64,000 nucleotides of DNA, taken from Deltaproteobacteria bacterium HGW-Deltaproteobacteria-6. GTDB lineage: Bacteria > Desulfobacterota > Syntrophia > Syntrophales > Smithellaceae. The DNA is taken from positions 528,979-592,978 of the forward strand of contig PHAT01000001.1 of assembly GCA_002840435.1 (NCBI GenBank). The letters run 5' to 3'. The notes below the pieces were generated by a model. That model did not search any database, was not told the DNA's origin, and saw only the letters and a program-made list of their open reading frames with translations. This document shows, in pieces, positions 35,233 to 46,779 of this stretch. The translations under genes and the position numbers were made by a program. Position 1 is the stretch's first letter, and each line of letters begins with the position of its first letter.

Positions 35233-35240
35233 CCATAAAC

Positions 35241-35696
35241 ATGGAATCAAGTGATATAAAAATAGACAAAGACGGCATCTGGTATTACCGAGGTGCTCAT
35301 ATGTTCCGCAAGGATATTTTGTGCATTTTCTTTAATAATCTGAATGTGGACGAATGCGGCAAATATTTTATCAATCTTAACGATGAAATTTATTACCTGG
35401 ATGTTGAAGATACTGCATTTGTTGTTACTGCCGTCTTTAAAACAAAAGACCCATGCAGTGCTGAGGAACAAATAGACGTCCTTTTAAGTGATGACTGCAG
35501 GGAAATACTGGATTTGAATACAGTGGCCGTGGGAAGAGACAATGTCTTGTATTGCAGTGTTAAAGAAGGGAAATTCACTGCCCGCTTTACAAGAAAAAGC
35601 TACTACCAACTTGCGGAATTTATCGAACAGGATGATATGGATAAGGCTTTTTATCTGTTTTTAAATGGTAGAAAATATTTTATTAATAACCAATAG
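35241..35696 (+). CDS. DUF1285-like protein
   Basis: A 151-residue soluble protein. The opening IDKDGIWYYRGAHMFRKDILCIFFNNL resembles DUF1285 (D-G-W-Y/F-G..R..LF). DEIYYLDVEDTAFVVTAV continues it. No catalytic motif or membrane segment is visible. It follows dtd by 8 bp and precedes guaB by 26 bp, so it belongs to the same unit. Function is unknown. Confidence 0.65.
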   Translation: MESSDIKIDKDGIWYYRGAHMFRKDILCIFFNNLNVDECGKYFINLNDEIYYLDVEDTAFVVTAVFKTKDPCSAEEQIDVLLSDDCREILDLNTVAVGRDNVLYCSVKEGKFTARFTRKSYYQLAEFIEQDDMDKAFYLFLNGRKYFINNQ

Positions 35697-35701
35697 CTTA
35701 A

Positions 35702-37183
<1,482 letters not shown>

Positions 37184-37189
37184 CTAAAA

Positions 37190-40100
37190 ATGAAACACTC
37201 AAATTTCGTCCATCTGCACGTTCATACGCAATACAGTCTTCTCGACGGTATGATCCGTCTGGATGATCTCTTTAAAAAGGCTAAAGAGTACGCAATGCCA
37301 GCTATGGCTATTACCGACCATGGCAACATGTTCGGCGCGATTGATTTCTATAAACAGGCCTATGCCAATGGTATCAAACCTATTATCGGTTGCGAACTCT
37401 ACGTCGCGCCGCGGAGCCGTTTTGATAAAACGACATCATCCATCGGCGAAGCAACGCGTCACTTAGTCGTCCTCGTTAAGAACATGCAGGGTTATAAAAA
37501 TCTGATGAAGCTGACCTCTGCCGCGCATATCGAAGGTTTTTATTACCGCCCCCGCGTAGATAAAGAATTACTTAAACAATGTTCCGCAGGCCTGATTGCC
37601 TCAAGTGCCTGTCTGCACGGAGAAATAGCATCCCATATCGTCCGGGGCAATATGGACGAAGCCAGGAAATCCGCCCTTGAATATCGGGAAATTTTCGGTG
37701 AAGACAATTTCTTCCTGGAAATTATGGAAAACGGTATTTCCGATCAGAAAATCGCTAATCAGGGTTTAATTGAACTGAGCAGAGAACTGTCCATTCCGCT
37801 TATCGCCACTAATGACTGTCATTATTTGAATGCCGACCATGCCGAGGCACACAATATCCTTTTGTGCATCCAGACAGGGAAAACAATTGAAGACAATGAC
37901 CGAATGTCAATGACATCTGATCAATTTTATGTCAAATCCCCGGAGGAGATGCAGACACTTTTTGCCGCTACGCCGGAGGCGATAACAAACACAGTGAGAA
38001 TCGCTGAACGCTGTAATCTGAATTTTGAATTTGGTAAGTTTTATCTGCCGAAATTCGAAGTTAAAAACCCCGAGGAAACGCTTGAAGAATATCTGGACCG
38101 TAAATCATTAGAAGGGCTGGAAAAACTTCTGCCGATTATCATGAAGTATCAAAAAGAGGACAAGGACGCTGTCCGCGAGAAATATTTCAAGCGTTTGCGT
38201 TTAGAGTTGGAAATCATCAAGAAAATGGGATTTGCCGGCTATTTCCTGATCGTTTCGGATTTTATCAAACACGCCAAGCATAATGACGTTCCCGTCGGGC
38301 CAGGACGCGGTTCAGCCGCAGGCAGTCTGGTAGCTTATGCCATTCGCATTACCGACATTGATCCCCTTCGCTATGGCCTCTTTTTTGAACGATTTCTGAA
38401 TCCGGACCGCATCAGCATGCCCGATATTGATATTGATTTCTGTCAGGAACGCCGTGGGGAAATTATCAAATATGTTACGGAAAAATATGGCAAAGATAAA
38501 GTTACGCAAATCTGTACCTTTGGAAAAATGATGGCTAAAGGCGTGATTCGGGATGTAGGGCGCGCCATGAATATTCCCTATGGCGAAGTTGACCGTATTG
38601 CGAAACTTGTTCCTTCCGGTGTCTTAAATATTAAGCTGGAAGAAGCTTTTAAGATGGAGCCTCGTTTTGCAGAAGAGCAGAAAAAGAATCCACAGATTGC
38701 CAAACTGATGTCATTGTCTCTTATTCTTGAAGGGCTTAATCGTCATTCATCAATTCATGCTGCCGGTGTTGTGATCTCAGATGTACCCTTGGTCGAAAGG
38801 GTACCGCTATTTTCACCGAAAGACGATATCGTCTCCCAATATTCCATGAAGGATATTGAAGCAGTCGGCATGACCAAATTTGACTTTCTGGGCCTCAAAA
38901 CCCTGACCGTGATCAGAAATGCCATAAATTTCATCAAGGAATCACATGGAATAGATATTGACATTAATGATTTACCTCTTGATGATAAAGAAACATATAA
39001 GCTCTTGATGAAGGGTGATACAGACGGTGTCTTCCAATTAGAAAGTTCCGGCATGAAGGACATTATGGTCAACATGAAACCGGATTGCATTGAAGACGTC
39101 ATGGCGTTACTCGCTATTTATCGTCCCGGCCCAATGAAAATGGTTCCTGAATTTATCGCACGAAAGCAGGGAAAAACAAAAATTGTCTATGATCTTCCCC
39201 AACTGGAACCGATTCTGAAAGAGACATATGGGATCATCCTGTATCAGGAACAGGTCATGCAGATTGCCAATGTGATAGGCGGTTACACAATGGCGCAGGC
39301 CGATACGTTGCGCAAAATGATGGGGAAAAAACAGGTTTCGGCCATGGAAAAGGAGAAACCAAAGTTTCTCGAAGGCGCGAAAAAACAAAAGATTAATGAA
39401 AACAAAGCTAAAACCATCTGGGAGCAGATGGAGACTTTTGCTGAATACGGTTTTAACAAATCGCACAGTGCCGCTTATTCCATTATCACATATCAGACGG
39501 CTTATCTGAAAGCTCATTATCCGGTTGCTTTTATGGCGGCGCTATTGACCAGTGAAAAAGACAATCGTGACAAGATTATCAAGCACATGACCAACTGCAA
39601 AGAAATGGGAATTAATATTCTGCCCCCAGATATTAACGAATCGCAAAAAGATTTCAGTGTATCCGGAGACAATATCCGTTTCGGACTGGCCGCTGTAAAA
39701 AATGTCGGTGAATCGGCGATTGAATCGATCATCGCCATGGGTAAAGAGTCGAAATTTATCTCTTTCATGGATTTTTTAAGCCGTGTTGATTTACGTAAAG
39801 TCAATAAAAGAGTCATTGAAAGCCTGATTAAATGCGGTGCTTTTGACAGCCTGGGCTATTACCGTCGCCAACTCATGGAGTGTTGTGAGGAAGCAATGGA
39901 AGAGGCACAACGTAAACAAAAAGAATTACTAAGTAATCAGGCAAGTTTCTTCGAGACATTGGACAACGCCGGATCTTCCCTGGAAAATGGCGCGGTCTCT
40001 TATCGTATACCCGATATTCCCGAATGGGATCACAAAGAGTTATTATCTATCGAAAAAGAAACTTTGGGATTTTATATTACCGGCCATCCTTTACATGGGT

Positions 40101-40660
40101 ATGCAGAGAAATTAAAATTCATTACCAATGTTAATGCCAGTTCAATTGGTTCTAAACAGGACAAAGACACCATAACCATCGCTGGCGTGATCAGTACACT
40201 TACTGAGAGGCTGACCAGAAAAAAAGATATCATGTGTAATATCATTCTGGAAGATTTGCAGGGTTCAGTCAGTATAATCTTCTGGGCAGATGTTTATAAG
40301 AAATTTTACGAGTTACTCCATGCAGATGAGCCAGTTGTTATTTCAGGGACTATCGATGTCGGTGATGAATCACTTAAGATAATTGCTCAAGATGTTATTT
40401 CCCTGGCTAAAGCTCTGGAGAATCCCTATAAACAGGTTCGTTTTATAATCGATGCCGATAAAGTGCCTCCGGAAAACATAAAATCTCTTCATGACACGGT
40501 AAAGAAATACAGTGGAAAATACGATGCTTACATTCATATTCTTAATGGAAAAAGTGAAACAATAGTGAGGCTCGGAGAAGAGAATAGAATCGATATCTGT
40601 GACCGTCTGCAACGTGAAGCGGACGTAATTCTGGGGAATGGATCTACGGTTTATTGTTAA
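37190..40660 (+). CDS. dnaE: DNA polymerase III subunit alpha
   Basis: The replicative polymerase catalytic subunit, 1156 residues, normal for DnaE1. An N-terminal PHP domain is present (HLHVHTQYSLLDG, ITDHGNMFG). The palm carries the catalytic triad in MPDIDIDFCQ (Asp412, Asp414, Asp416), with GPGRGSAAGSLVAY before it. FNKSHSAAYS is in the fingers. The C-terminal OB-fold (~985-1060) and the tau-binding region follow. It is encoded 6 bp after guaB, and probably read with it. Confidence 0.98.
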   Translation: MKHSNFVHLHVHTQYSLLDGMIRLDDLFKKAKEYAMPAMAITDHGNMFGAIDFYKQAYANGIKPIIGCELYVAPRSRFDKTTSSIGEATRHLVVLVKNMQGYKNLMKLTSAAHIEGFYYRPRVDKELLKQCSAGLIASSACLHGEIASHIVRGNMDEARKSALEYREIFGEDNFFLEIMENGISDQKIANQGLIELSRELSIPLIATNDCHYLNADHAEAHNILLCIQTGKTIEDNDRMSMTSDQFYVKSPEEMQTLFAATPEAITNTVRIAERCNLNFEFGKFYLPKFEVKNPEETLEEYLDRKSLEGLEKLLPIIMKYQKEDKDAVREKYFKRLRLELEIIKKMGFAGYFLIVSDFIKHAKHNDVPVGPGRGSAAGSLVAYAIRITDIDPLRYGLFFERFLNPDRISMPDIDIDFCQERRGEIIKYVTEKYGKDKVTQICTFGKMMAKGVIRDVGRAMNIPYGEVDRIAKLVPSGVLNIKLEEAFKMEPRFAEEQKKNPQIAKLMSLSLILEGLNRHSSIHAAGVVISDVPLVERVPLFSPKDDIVSQYSMKDIEAVGMTKFDFLGLKTLTVIRNAINFIKESHGIDIDINDLPLDDKETYKLLMKGDTDGVFQLESSGMKDIMVNMKPDCIEDVMALLAIYRPGPMKMVPEFIARKQGKTKIVYDLPQLEPILKETYGIILYQEQVMQIANVIGGYTMAQADTLRKMMGKKQVSAMEKEKPKFLEGAKKQKINENKAKTIWEQMETFAEYGFNKSHSAAYSIITYQTAYLKAHYPVAFMAALLTSEKDNRDKIIKHMTNCKEMGINILPPDINESQKDFSVSGDNIRFGLAAVKNVGESAIESIIAMGKESKFISFMDFLSRVDLRKVNKRVIESLIKCGAFDSLGYYRRQLMECCEEAMEEAQRKQKELLSNQASFFETLDNAGSSLENGAVSYRIPDIPEWDHKELLSIEKETLGFYITGHPLHGYAEKLKFITNVNASSIGSKQDKDTITIAGVISTLTERLTRKKDIMCNIILEDLQGSVSIIFWADVYKKFYELLHADEPVVISGTIDVGDESLKIIAQDVISLAKALENPYKQVRFIIDADKVPPENIKSLHDTVKKYSGKYDAYIHILNGKSETIVRLGEENRIDICDRLQREADVILGNGSTVYC

Positions 40661-40831
40661 ATGGCTATAAGACGAGCCCCCTTAATTCCTTCTTTTTTTA
40701 AGTTCAGTTTAGTGAGGTATTTTATGAAAGCGTAAAATTCACTTGAACGTTTAACCTTTATTAGTTTATCCCATTTTTTGAAATAAGAGAGTCCATAATT
40801 TTTCTTATTGTCCTGTTGATAAATATTTAAT

Positions 40832-41551
40832 ATGAAATATGAAGAAAGAATATATAGATCTTTAATTAATAAAGATAATTTAATATCACATAATATAAAA
40901 ATTGCTGAAAGCGACCTGTTGATAAGTTCGGATAAAAACTTGTCCGATGCAGCATTAAGATCTTTGATCCAACATCGTCACACATTAGAAATTTACATAA
41001 AAAATAATCCTGAATTCCTTACATCACTTTTGCCTCTTCCCGATGATAATTTAGCTCCACCGATTATCAGGGATATGATAATTAAATCAGGAATATGCAA
41101 GGTAGGCCCCATGGCCTCGGTTGCCGGTGCCGTATCCGAATTTGTTGGATACGATCTTCTAAAACAGACAAACAACCTCATTGTTGAAAACGGCGGTGAT
41201 ATCTTTCTCCAGTCTCAAAAGAAGCTGACAGTTGCTGTTTTTGCTGGAGAATCTACATTAAGTTATAAAGTCAATATAGTTGTAAAGCCTGAAGATACTC
41301 CTCTAGGAATTTGCACATCGTCAGCTACTGTTGGGCCATCTCTTAGTTTTGGAAAGGCAGATGCTGTCTGTGTAATTTCCAAATCTGCAACACTCGCCGA
41401 TGCGGCAGCATCGGCCATCGGCAATCGTGTAAAAAGTAACAAAGATATCAAAATCGCCTTGGACTATGGAATAAAAATACCCGGTGTTAAGGGAATAATA
41501 ATCATCTTCGGCAACGACATGGGTGTAATAGGGGAGGTGGAGTTTTTATGA
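40832..41551 (+). CDS. UPF0280 (ApbE-related) family protein
   Basis: A 239-residue protein of the UPF0280 family, related in fold to the FMN transferase ApbE. Conserved blocks are GPMASVAGAVSEFVGYDLL, IVENGGDIFLQ and GICTSSATVGPSLSFGKADA, with LADAAASAIGN near the end. The ApbE Mg/FAD residues are not clearly kept, so flavin transfer is doubtful. Its stop TGA shares three bases with an ATG (ATGA) that opens only a 16-codon frame, probably the remnant of a coupled downstream gene. A 170-bp gap without a gene on + separates it from dnaE. Confidence 0.85.
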   Translation: MKYEERIYRSLINKDNLISHNIKIAESDLLISSDKNLSDAALRSLIQHRHTLEIYIKNNPEFLTSLLPLPDDNLAPPIIRDMIIKSGICKVGPMASVAGAVSEFVGYDLLKQTNNLIVENGGDIFLQSQKKLTVAVFAGESTLSYKVNIVVKPEDTPLGICTSSATVGPSLSFGKADAVCVISKSATLADAAASAIGNRVKSNKDIKIALDYGIKIPGVKGIIIIFGNDMGVIGEVEFL

Positions 41552-41606
41552 CAAATACAGATGGATTACCTTGGAAAAGGACGGCATTGTTTTTTTAAAC
41601 AAATAA
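41548..41606 (+). pseudogene. Possible 5' remnant of a gene coupled to UPF0280
   Basis: An ATG overlapping the UPF0280 stop opens a 16-codon frame. A second frame over the same bases reads TLEKDGIVFLNK before a stop at 41604-41606, which looks like the first strand of an enoyl-CoA hydratase. This is too short to prove. If real, a gene has been lost by deletion and frameshift. Confidence 0.2.
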
Positions 41607-41621
41607 TGGAGAATATTAAAC

Positions 41622-42032
41622 ATGGCATTAGAGTATACTGAAATAATAAAAGAACGCAGTCCATTTATTAAACTTCTAGGTGTGGAGGTATTGAAACTGG
41701 AAAATGGAAACTGTCAATTATCTTTGAAAATAAAAGAGAATTTTCTTAATGTCCATAAAAATGTCCACGGTGGCGTTATTTATTCGATGGCCGACATCAG
41801 TATGGGTGTCGCTGTCTATTCCACAATAAAAAAAGATGAAGAAGCTGCAACTATTGAAATCAAAATAAATTATTTAAAACCGTCAAAAGGCAAAAAACTT
41901 TTATGTGACGCAAATATTATCCAAAAAGGGAAAAATATTGCCGTACTGGAAGCGGAAATAAAAGAAGATGAAAAGATCGTTGCCAAGGCAATTGGAACTT
42001 TTTCAATTTTTAAACAAAAAGTGATTAAATAA
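41622..42032 (+). CDS. PaaI-type hotdog thioesterase
   Basis: A 136-residue single hotdog-fold protein. NVHKNVHGGVIYSMADISMGVAVYS holds the helix and the catalytic Asp/Glu position of the PaaI family, and TIEIKINYLKPSKGK the next strands. Such enzymes cleave acyl- or aryl-CoA esters. Substrate is unknown; the possible enoyl-CoA hydratase remnant just upstream hints at fatty or aromatic acyl-CoA use. Confidence 0.9.
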   Translation: MALEYTEIIKERSPFIKLLGVEVLKLENGNCQLSLKIKENFLNVHKNVHGGVIYSMADISMGVAVYSTIKKDEEAATIEIKINYLKPSKGKKLLCDANIIQKGKNIAVLEAEIKEDEKIVAKAIGTFSIFKQKVIK

Positions 42033-42249
42033 TTATCAATAAAACATTTAAGGAAGAAAGCAGGAGGGAATATCCAAAACAAAAATTGAAACAAGCTCAA
42101 ATCATATCAAGTAGACATAACATATCTTATAAGACTCAATGTGATAATATTATGGCTCCGGAGAATTGAATGTGAAAACAAATAAATTGTACATTATATA
42201 ATAATATCAATATAATACATCGTTATCCATATTAAGAATTTAATCTTTT

Positions 42250-43209
42250 TTAAATTCCATCTTCCGCGAGTTGTTCAATTATCTTTATTTGTTTATCCGT
42301 AAGTTTCTTAGGAACCTCTACATTAATTTTTATATATTGATCGCCTTTAAGTCCACCTTTGAGTCCGGGAACTCCAAAACCTTTCATTCTGATTTTGGTA
42401 TTGTTTTGCGTGCCGGGAGCAATCTTCAATCTTTTTGATGTGCCATCCAATGTCGGAACATCTATAGTAGTACCCAACGCAGCCTGAGTAAATTTTATTG
42501 TCTTTTCGATATAAAGATCATTGCCATCTCTGGCGAAGATCGGATGGGGCATTACATTAATATTTAGATACAAATCACCATTTGGACCACCATTGTAGCC
42601 TGTCAATCCTTTTCCGGGCAGTCTCAGTTTCTTACCGGTGCTTATTCCGGAAGGTATTTTCACACTGATATCTTCAATACGATTTTCCATTTGCAGTGAG
42701 ATCTTTTTATCAGCACCAAAAACAGATTCTTCTAATGATATCGATAGATTGTATTCTGCATCCTGTCCTTTTTGCGGCATATTTGCATCCTGTCGGCCAC
42801 CGCCGCCCATACCACCGAATATACTGGCGAAGGGATCGTCATAATCTTGCTGCGGGCCGCCTCTTCTGCCGCCTGTGCGAAAAGTTGTTCTCCCTGCCCC
42901 TCTTCCGCCTCCAAAACCAAAGCTACGCAATATTTCATCCAGGTCAAAATTGCGAAAAATGTCTTCCTGTGAATACTGTTGACGAAACTGATCAGTAGAA
43001 CCAAATTGATCATATTGTTCACGCTTTTTCTCATCACTCAAAACAGCGTAAGCTTCGCTTATCTTTTTAAATTTTTCTTCAGCTGCCGCTTTATTATTAG
43101 GATTTTTATCGGGATGCCATTTAACGGCCAGTTTACGATATGCCTTTTTTATCTCATCGGCGGATGCCTTTTTATCGACGCCCAAAACCTGATAGTAGTC
43201 TTCTGCCAT
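42250..43209 (-). CDS. CbpA-type DnaJ co-chaperone
   Basis: A 319-residue J-domain protein. The J domain has [20 protein letters not shown] and the HPD motif in KWHPDKNP. A Gly/Phe/Arg-rich region follows (~75-130, rich in GGGRG repeats), then the two C-terminal substrate-binding domains (~135-305). There is no Cys-rich zinc centre, so it is type II (CbpA/DnaJ2) rather than DnaJ proper. It stimulates DnaK. It follows iorB by about 50 bp on the same strand. Confidence 0.94.
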   Translation of the reverse strand: MAEDYYQVLGVDKKASADEIKKAYRKLAVKWHPDKNPNNKAAAEEKFKKISEAYAVLSDEKKREQYDQFGSTDQFRQQYSQEDIFRNFDLDEILRSFGFGGGRGAGRTTFRTGGRRGGPQQDYDDPFASIFGGMGGGGRQDANMPQKGQDAEYNLSISLEESVFGADKKISLQMENRIEDISVKIPSGISTGKKLRLPGKGLTGYNGGPNGDLYLNINVMPHPIFARDGNDLYIEKTIKFTQAALGTTIDVPTLDGTSKRLKIAPGTQNNTKIRMKGFGVPGLKGGLKGDQYIKINVEVPKKLTDKQIKIIEQLAEDGI

Positions 43210-43259
43210 AATCTTTAAATATCCTTTTTAATTGTAATAATTATTATTATGGCCGTAAT

Positions 43260-43841
43260 TTAAGCAGTAATTCCCATTTGGAAAGCGTCTAAATTCAATT
43301 TGACCAATTTTTGCGGAAAGGATTTCTTAATAACACTTTCCCAAACGGATTTTTCTACTTTCAATAAATTGGATACGGCACCCAGTAAAACAACATTGGC
43401 TGCTTTAATGTTGCCTGCTTTTAGCGCCAGATCTGCGGCATTAAATGCGATTACTTTAGGATAATGTTTCTCTAAAAATCCTATTACGTCGCTTGGATAG
43501 CTTGCATCACCCATATTAACAGAAGGGGGATAGATTTCTTCAGTGTTGACGATAATTGATGCGTCCTTACTCAAAAATTTCAGATAACGCAACGCTTCCA
43601 TTTTTTCGAAAGAAACAAGAATTTCGCCACTTCCAGCTTCTGCTAATGGCGAATAGACCTTATAACCATAACGTACGTCGCTGTTCACGCAACCACCTCG
43701 TTGCGCCATGCCGTGGACTTCGCTTTTTTTAACATCAAAACCAGCTTCCATCATGGCCATACACATGATATCACTGGCTCTTAAAATTCCCTGACCGCCT
43801 ACGCCGGCAAATAATATACTGTGAACTTTTGAATCTTTCAT
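43260..43841 (-). CDS. iorB: Indolepyruvate ferredoxin oxidoreductase, beta subunit
   Basis: A 193-residue gamma-type subunit of the 2-oxoacid:ferredoxin oxidoreductases. FAGVGGQGILRASDIM is the nucleotide/CoA-binding start, then KSEVHGMAQRGGCVNSDVRYG, diagnostic of the family. It pairs with iorA, 17 bp upstream, to decarboxylate arylpyruvates to aryl-acetyl-CoA with ferredoxin reduction. In syntrophs this pair can also run to generate or use low-potential electrons. Confidence 0.93.
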   Translation of the reverse strand: MKDSKVHSILFAGVGGQGILRASDIMCMAMMEAGFDVKKSEVHGMAQRGGCVNSDVRYGYKVYSPLAEAGSGEILVSFEKMEALRYLKFLSKDASIIVNTEEIYPPSVNMGDASYPSDVIGFLEKHYPKVIAFNAADLALKAGNIKAANVVLLGAVSNLLKVEKSVWESVIKKSFPQKLVKLNLDAFQMGITA

Positions 43842-43858
43842 TGAGGCTTCCCTTTTCC

Positions 43859-45625
43859 TTAACTGATCGCGCTGAATTTACAGACCTGAGCGCATAAACC
43901 GCAACCATTACAAAACGTTTCATCAATTACCGCGATGCCTTTGCGTTTGGATCCTTCTTTGGTGGCGCCTTCTTTCCATGAAATCGGCGGACAATTTAAC
44001 CCAAGGCATGATTTGCAGCCTTCACATTTGTCCGCATCAATTTTCATCGGTGGAACAGGCTTAATATTTGCCCGTTTAAAAAGGACACAAGGACTTTGTG
44101 AAATAATAACAGACGGACCATTACTGGCTAGCTCATCCTTAATCGCGTTTTGAGTTTCTTTTATATTATTTGGGTTAACAACCTTTATATTTTCTATACC
44201 TAGAGCAGATACTAAAACATTTAGATTAACTTTTTTAGCTTCTTTTCCCATCAATGTATAGCCTGTACCAGGATGCTCCTGCATGCCGGTCATTGCTGTT
44301 GTGCTGTTATCCAGAATGATAATAAGCGCATCACTATTATTGTAGGCCATGTTCAAAAGAGAAGTAATGCCGGAATGCAGGAATGTGGAATCGCCAATTA
44401 CGCCTACTACCTTACCCTTCCCTTTCTCTTTCAAGGCTTTACTCATGCCGTGGGCCATGCCGATACTTGCGCCCATACAGATGCATGAATGCAACCCTTC
44501 CAGGGGTTTTAAATAAGATAGTGTATAACAACCTATATCGCCGTGGACATAAGCTTTTGATTTCTTAAGCGCATAAAAAAGACCCCGATGCGGACAACCG
44601 GGGCAAAGATTTGGCGGACGATGGGCTAAAATTTCTTTATAGGGAGAAACGGATCCCTGCATATCTGAATTAATTGCGTTTTTTATGATACCGGGATCAA
44701 ATTCATTAGTATAGGGAAAAATGTCCTTGCCGATTACCTGGATTCCCAAGGCCTTAATCTGTTCTTCCAGGAAAGGATCAAGTTCTTCGATTACATAGAT
44801 TTTTTTAACTTTGGAGGCGAAATCACGGATCATGTTTACCGGCAGCGGATGAACCATACCCAATTTCAGATAAGAGAAATTCGGGAAGACTTCTTTGGCA
44901 TAGTTATAAGGCATGCCGGCAGTGATAATACCGATTTCCGGATCATTGATTTCCACTTTATTTTCCGAAAATGTCTCCACAAATTCCCTGAGTGCCAACT
45001 GTCGTTTTTCCACTGCCACCCGCCTTGTTCGGGCATTAATAGGAACCATAACGTATTTTTCCGCATGATGGGTAAGTTTCAGTATGTCTTCCGGTTCCTG
45101 AGGTTCTGCGAGTGTGACCACGGATTTGGAATGAGAAACTCTTGTGGTCGTTCGAAAAAAGACCGGAGTATCGAATTGCCGGCTGATTTGGAAAGCTAAC
45201 TTCATATAATCTTTAGCTTCCTGTGGATCTGCCGGTTCCAGCATGGGAATTTTAGCAAACTTGGCGTAATTGCGGTTATCCTGCTCATTTTGTGAACTGT
45301 GCATGGACGGATCATCGGCACTGATGATGACCAATGCGCCTTCAATACCCGTATAACTGACGGTAAAAATCGGGTCGGCGGCCACATTAACACCGACGTG
45401 TTTCATAACGGCCAGCGAGCGGACTCCACCCAAAGCTGCGCCGATGGCTACTTCGACTGCTACTTTTTCATTAGGCGCCCATTCGGCATAAACGCCGTCA
45501 TATTTTGCAAACTCTTCCATGATCTCTGTGCTGGGAGTACCGGGGTAGGCTGCCGCAAATCGCACGCCTGCTTCATAGACACCACGGGCAATGGCTTCAT
45601 TTCCTGACATTAATACTTTTTTCAA
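43859..45625 (-). CDS. iorA: Indolepyruvate ferredoxin oxidoreductase, alpha subunit
   Basis: The large subunit, 588 residues. N-terminal pyrimidine-binding domain: GNEAIARGVYEAGVRFAAAY and PGTPSTEIMEEFAKY. A TPP domain follows (CPGCPHRGLFYALKK, GDIGCYTL, IGDSTFLHSGITSLLN). Two ferredoxin-type clusters end the protein: CEGCKSCLGLNC and CNGCGLCAQVC. The start is a TTG at 45623-45625 with GGAGG 9 nt upstream. iorB follows directly; the two form the arylpyruvate oxidoreductase. Confidence 0.96.
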   Translation of the reverse strand: MKKVLMSGNEAIARGVYEAGVRFAAAYPGTPSTEIMEEFAKYDGVYAEWAPNEKVAVEVAIGAALGGVRSLAVMKHVGVNVAADPIFTVSYTGIEGALVIISADDPSMHSSQNEQDNRNYAKFAKIPMLEPADPQEAKDYMKLAFQISRQFDTPVFFRTTTRVSHSKSVVTLAEPQEPEDILKLTHHAEKYVMVPINARTRRVAVEKRQLALREFVETFSENKVEINDPEIGIITAGMPYNYAKEVFPNFSYLKLGMVHPLPVNMIRDFASKVKKIYVIEELDPFLEEQIKALGIQVIGKDIFPYTNEFDPGIIKNAINSDMQGSVSPYKEILAHRPPNLCPGCPHRGLFYALKKSKAYVHGDIGCYTLSYLKPLEGLHSCICMGASIGMAHGMSKALKEKGKGKVVGVIGDSTFLHSGITSLLNMAYNNSDALIIILDNSTTAMTGMQEHPGTGYTLMGKEAKKVNLNVLVSALGIENIKVVNPNNIKETQNAIKDELASNGPSVIISQSPCVLFKRANIKPVPPMKIDADKCEGCKSCLGLNCPPISWKEGATKEGSKRKGIAVIDETFCNGCGLCAQVCKFSAIS

Positions 45626-45677
45626 ATGGTTGTGCCTCCGTATCGTTGCCGTTCATTTGGCAAATAACTGTAAAAAA

Positions 45678-46358
45678 TCAACTTAGTGTAGATATTTTTC
45701 GCTTGATAAAAATAACTGCTGCCGGCTCAGTTGTTTTCTCCAATGCTTTTTTATAATATTCAAGAGCTTTTTGTTTATTATTCATTTCTTCATAAGTACG
45801 CGCAATGTTGCGTAATCCGATCATTTCAAATCCGATGTTGTATGTGTTTTGTGCCTGTTCAAAATATTTCAGGGCATTCTTATAATCATTCTTGACTTCG
45901 TATGAATATCCGAGAGACGTTAAAGCCAGAAATTTAACACCTGTTTTATCAGACCCTGCCATCTCGACGAATTTGTCATAGGAGTTGATCGCTTTGTCAA
46001 TTTCACCATTATTGTAATAAATATTCCCGAGATGATAATGAGCCATCCGGCCACTCCAGCTGTGAGGATATTTTTCAATTAATTCTTTAAATATCTTTAT
46101 ATTTTCATTGACAGTTTCTTTATTGTCACCGTGTTTCATGATATTTTCTTGGACTTTGGCGTATAGTTTCAGCGCGGAATTTGTATAATAGCTCCAGTAA
46201 AAGTAAATTCCAACAGCAATAACCATGGCACAGGCCAGCGCTGTACCGGCGACCATTACTCGGGCTTTATTTTCAGAAACATAATCACCTACTTTTTCGA
46301 ATGTAGTTTGAAATGCATCAGGACTTTTAAGTTCTTTTTTCGATAACTTGGCGGCCAT
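45678..46358 (-). CDS. Membrane-anchored TPR protein (YfgM-like)
   Basis: A 226-residue protein with a cytoplasmic N-terminus, one membrane helix (~33-54) and about four TPR motifs in the rest (e.g. SGRMAHYHLGNIYYNNGE, KNALKYFEQAQNTYNIG). The layout is that of YfgM/ancillary SecYEG translocon proteins or of cell-envelope TPR scaffolds. Partners are not clear. It follows ybgC by one base on the same strand. Confidence 0.82.
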   Translation of the reverse strand: MAAKLSKKELKSPDAFQTTFEKVGDYVSENKARVMVAGTALACAMVIAVGIYFYWSYYTNSALKLYAKVQENIMKHGDNKETVNENIKIFKELIEKYPHSWSGRMAHYHLGNIYYNNGEIDKAINSYDKFVEMAGSDKTGVKFLALTSLGYSYEVKNDYKNALKYFEQAQNTYNIGFEMIGLRNIARTYEEMNNKQKALEYYKKALEKTTEPAAVIFIKRKISTLS

Positions 46359-46359
46359 A

Positions 46360-46779
46360 TTATTCCCCTTTATTGATGTTATATTTGTCAGTTAATTCCA
46401 GAAGTAATTGAGGTATTCTACGTATTTTGCCTTCATTATTGGTACAGGCGTGGATTGTGTATCCTTCCACGAGAAGCTTTTCCTTACTTTCATCCCATAT
46501 TCCGGAATTAAACTTAATGCTAGCCCTTTTAATGTAATCAAACTTCGTTTCAACAATTACCAGATCATCATATTTTGCCGGCGCGAGATAATGACAGGAC
46601 ACTTTCGTTAAAGGAAGATTAAGTCCCAGCTTTTCCAATTCCGTATAGGCCACGCCGAGTTGCCGCATCAGTTCATTACGCCCCAGTTCAAACCAGCGAA
46701 TATAATTTGTATGATAAACAATACCCATGGCGTCCGTATCGGCATAAATCACGCGGACTTTTGTAAAATTACTTTCCAA
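46360..46779 (-). CDS. ybgC: YbgC-type acyl-CoA thioesterase
   Basis: A 139-residue hotdog thioesterase. The active-site signature is YADTDAMGIVYHTNYIRWFE, with the Asp nucleophile, and RNELMRQLG follows. YbgC and 4-hydroxybenzoyl-CoA thioesterases share this, and the Tol-Pal linked YbgC is the closest to mind. Here it lies between apgM and a TPR gene rather than tolQ. The start is a TTG overlapping the apgM stop by 11 bp, so translation is coupled. Confidence 0.9.
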   Translation of the reverse strand: MESNFTKVRVIYADTDAMGIVYHTNYIRWFELGRNELMRQLGVAYTELEKLGLNLPLTKVSCHYLAPAKYDDLVIVETKFDYIKRASIKFNSGIWDESKEKLLVEGYTIHACTNNEGKIRRIPQLLLELTDKYNINKGE

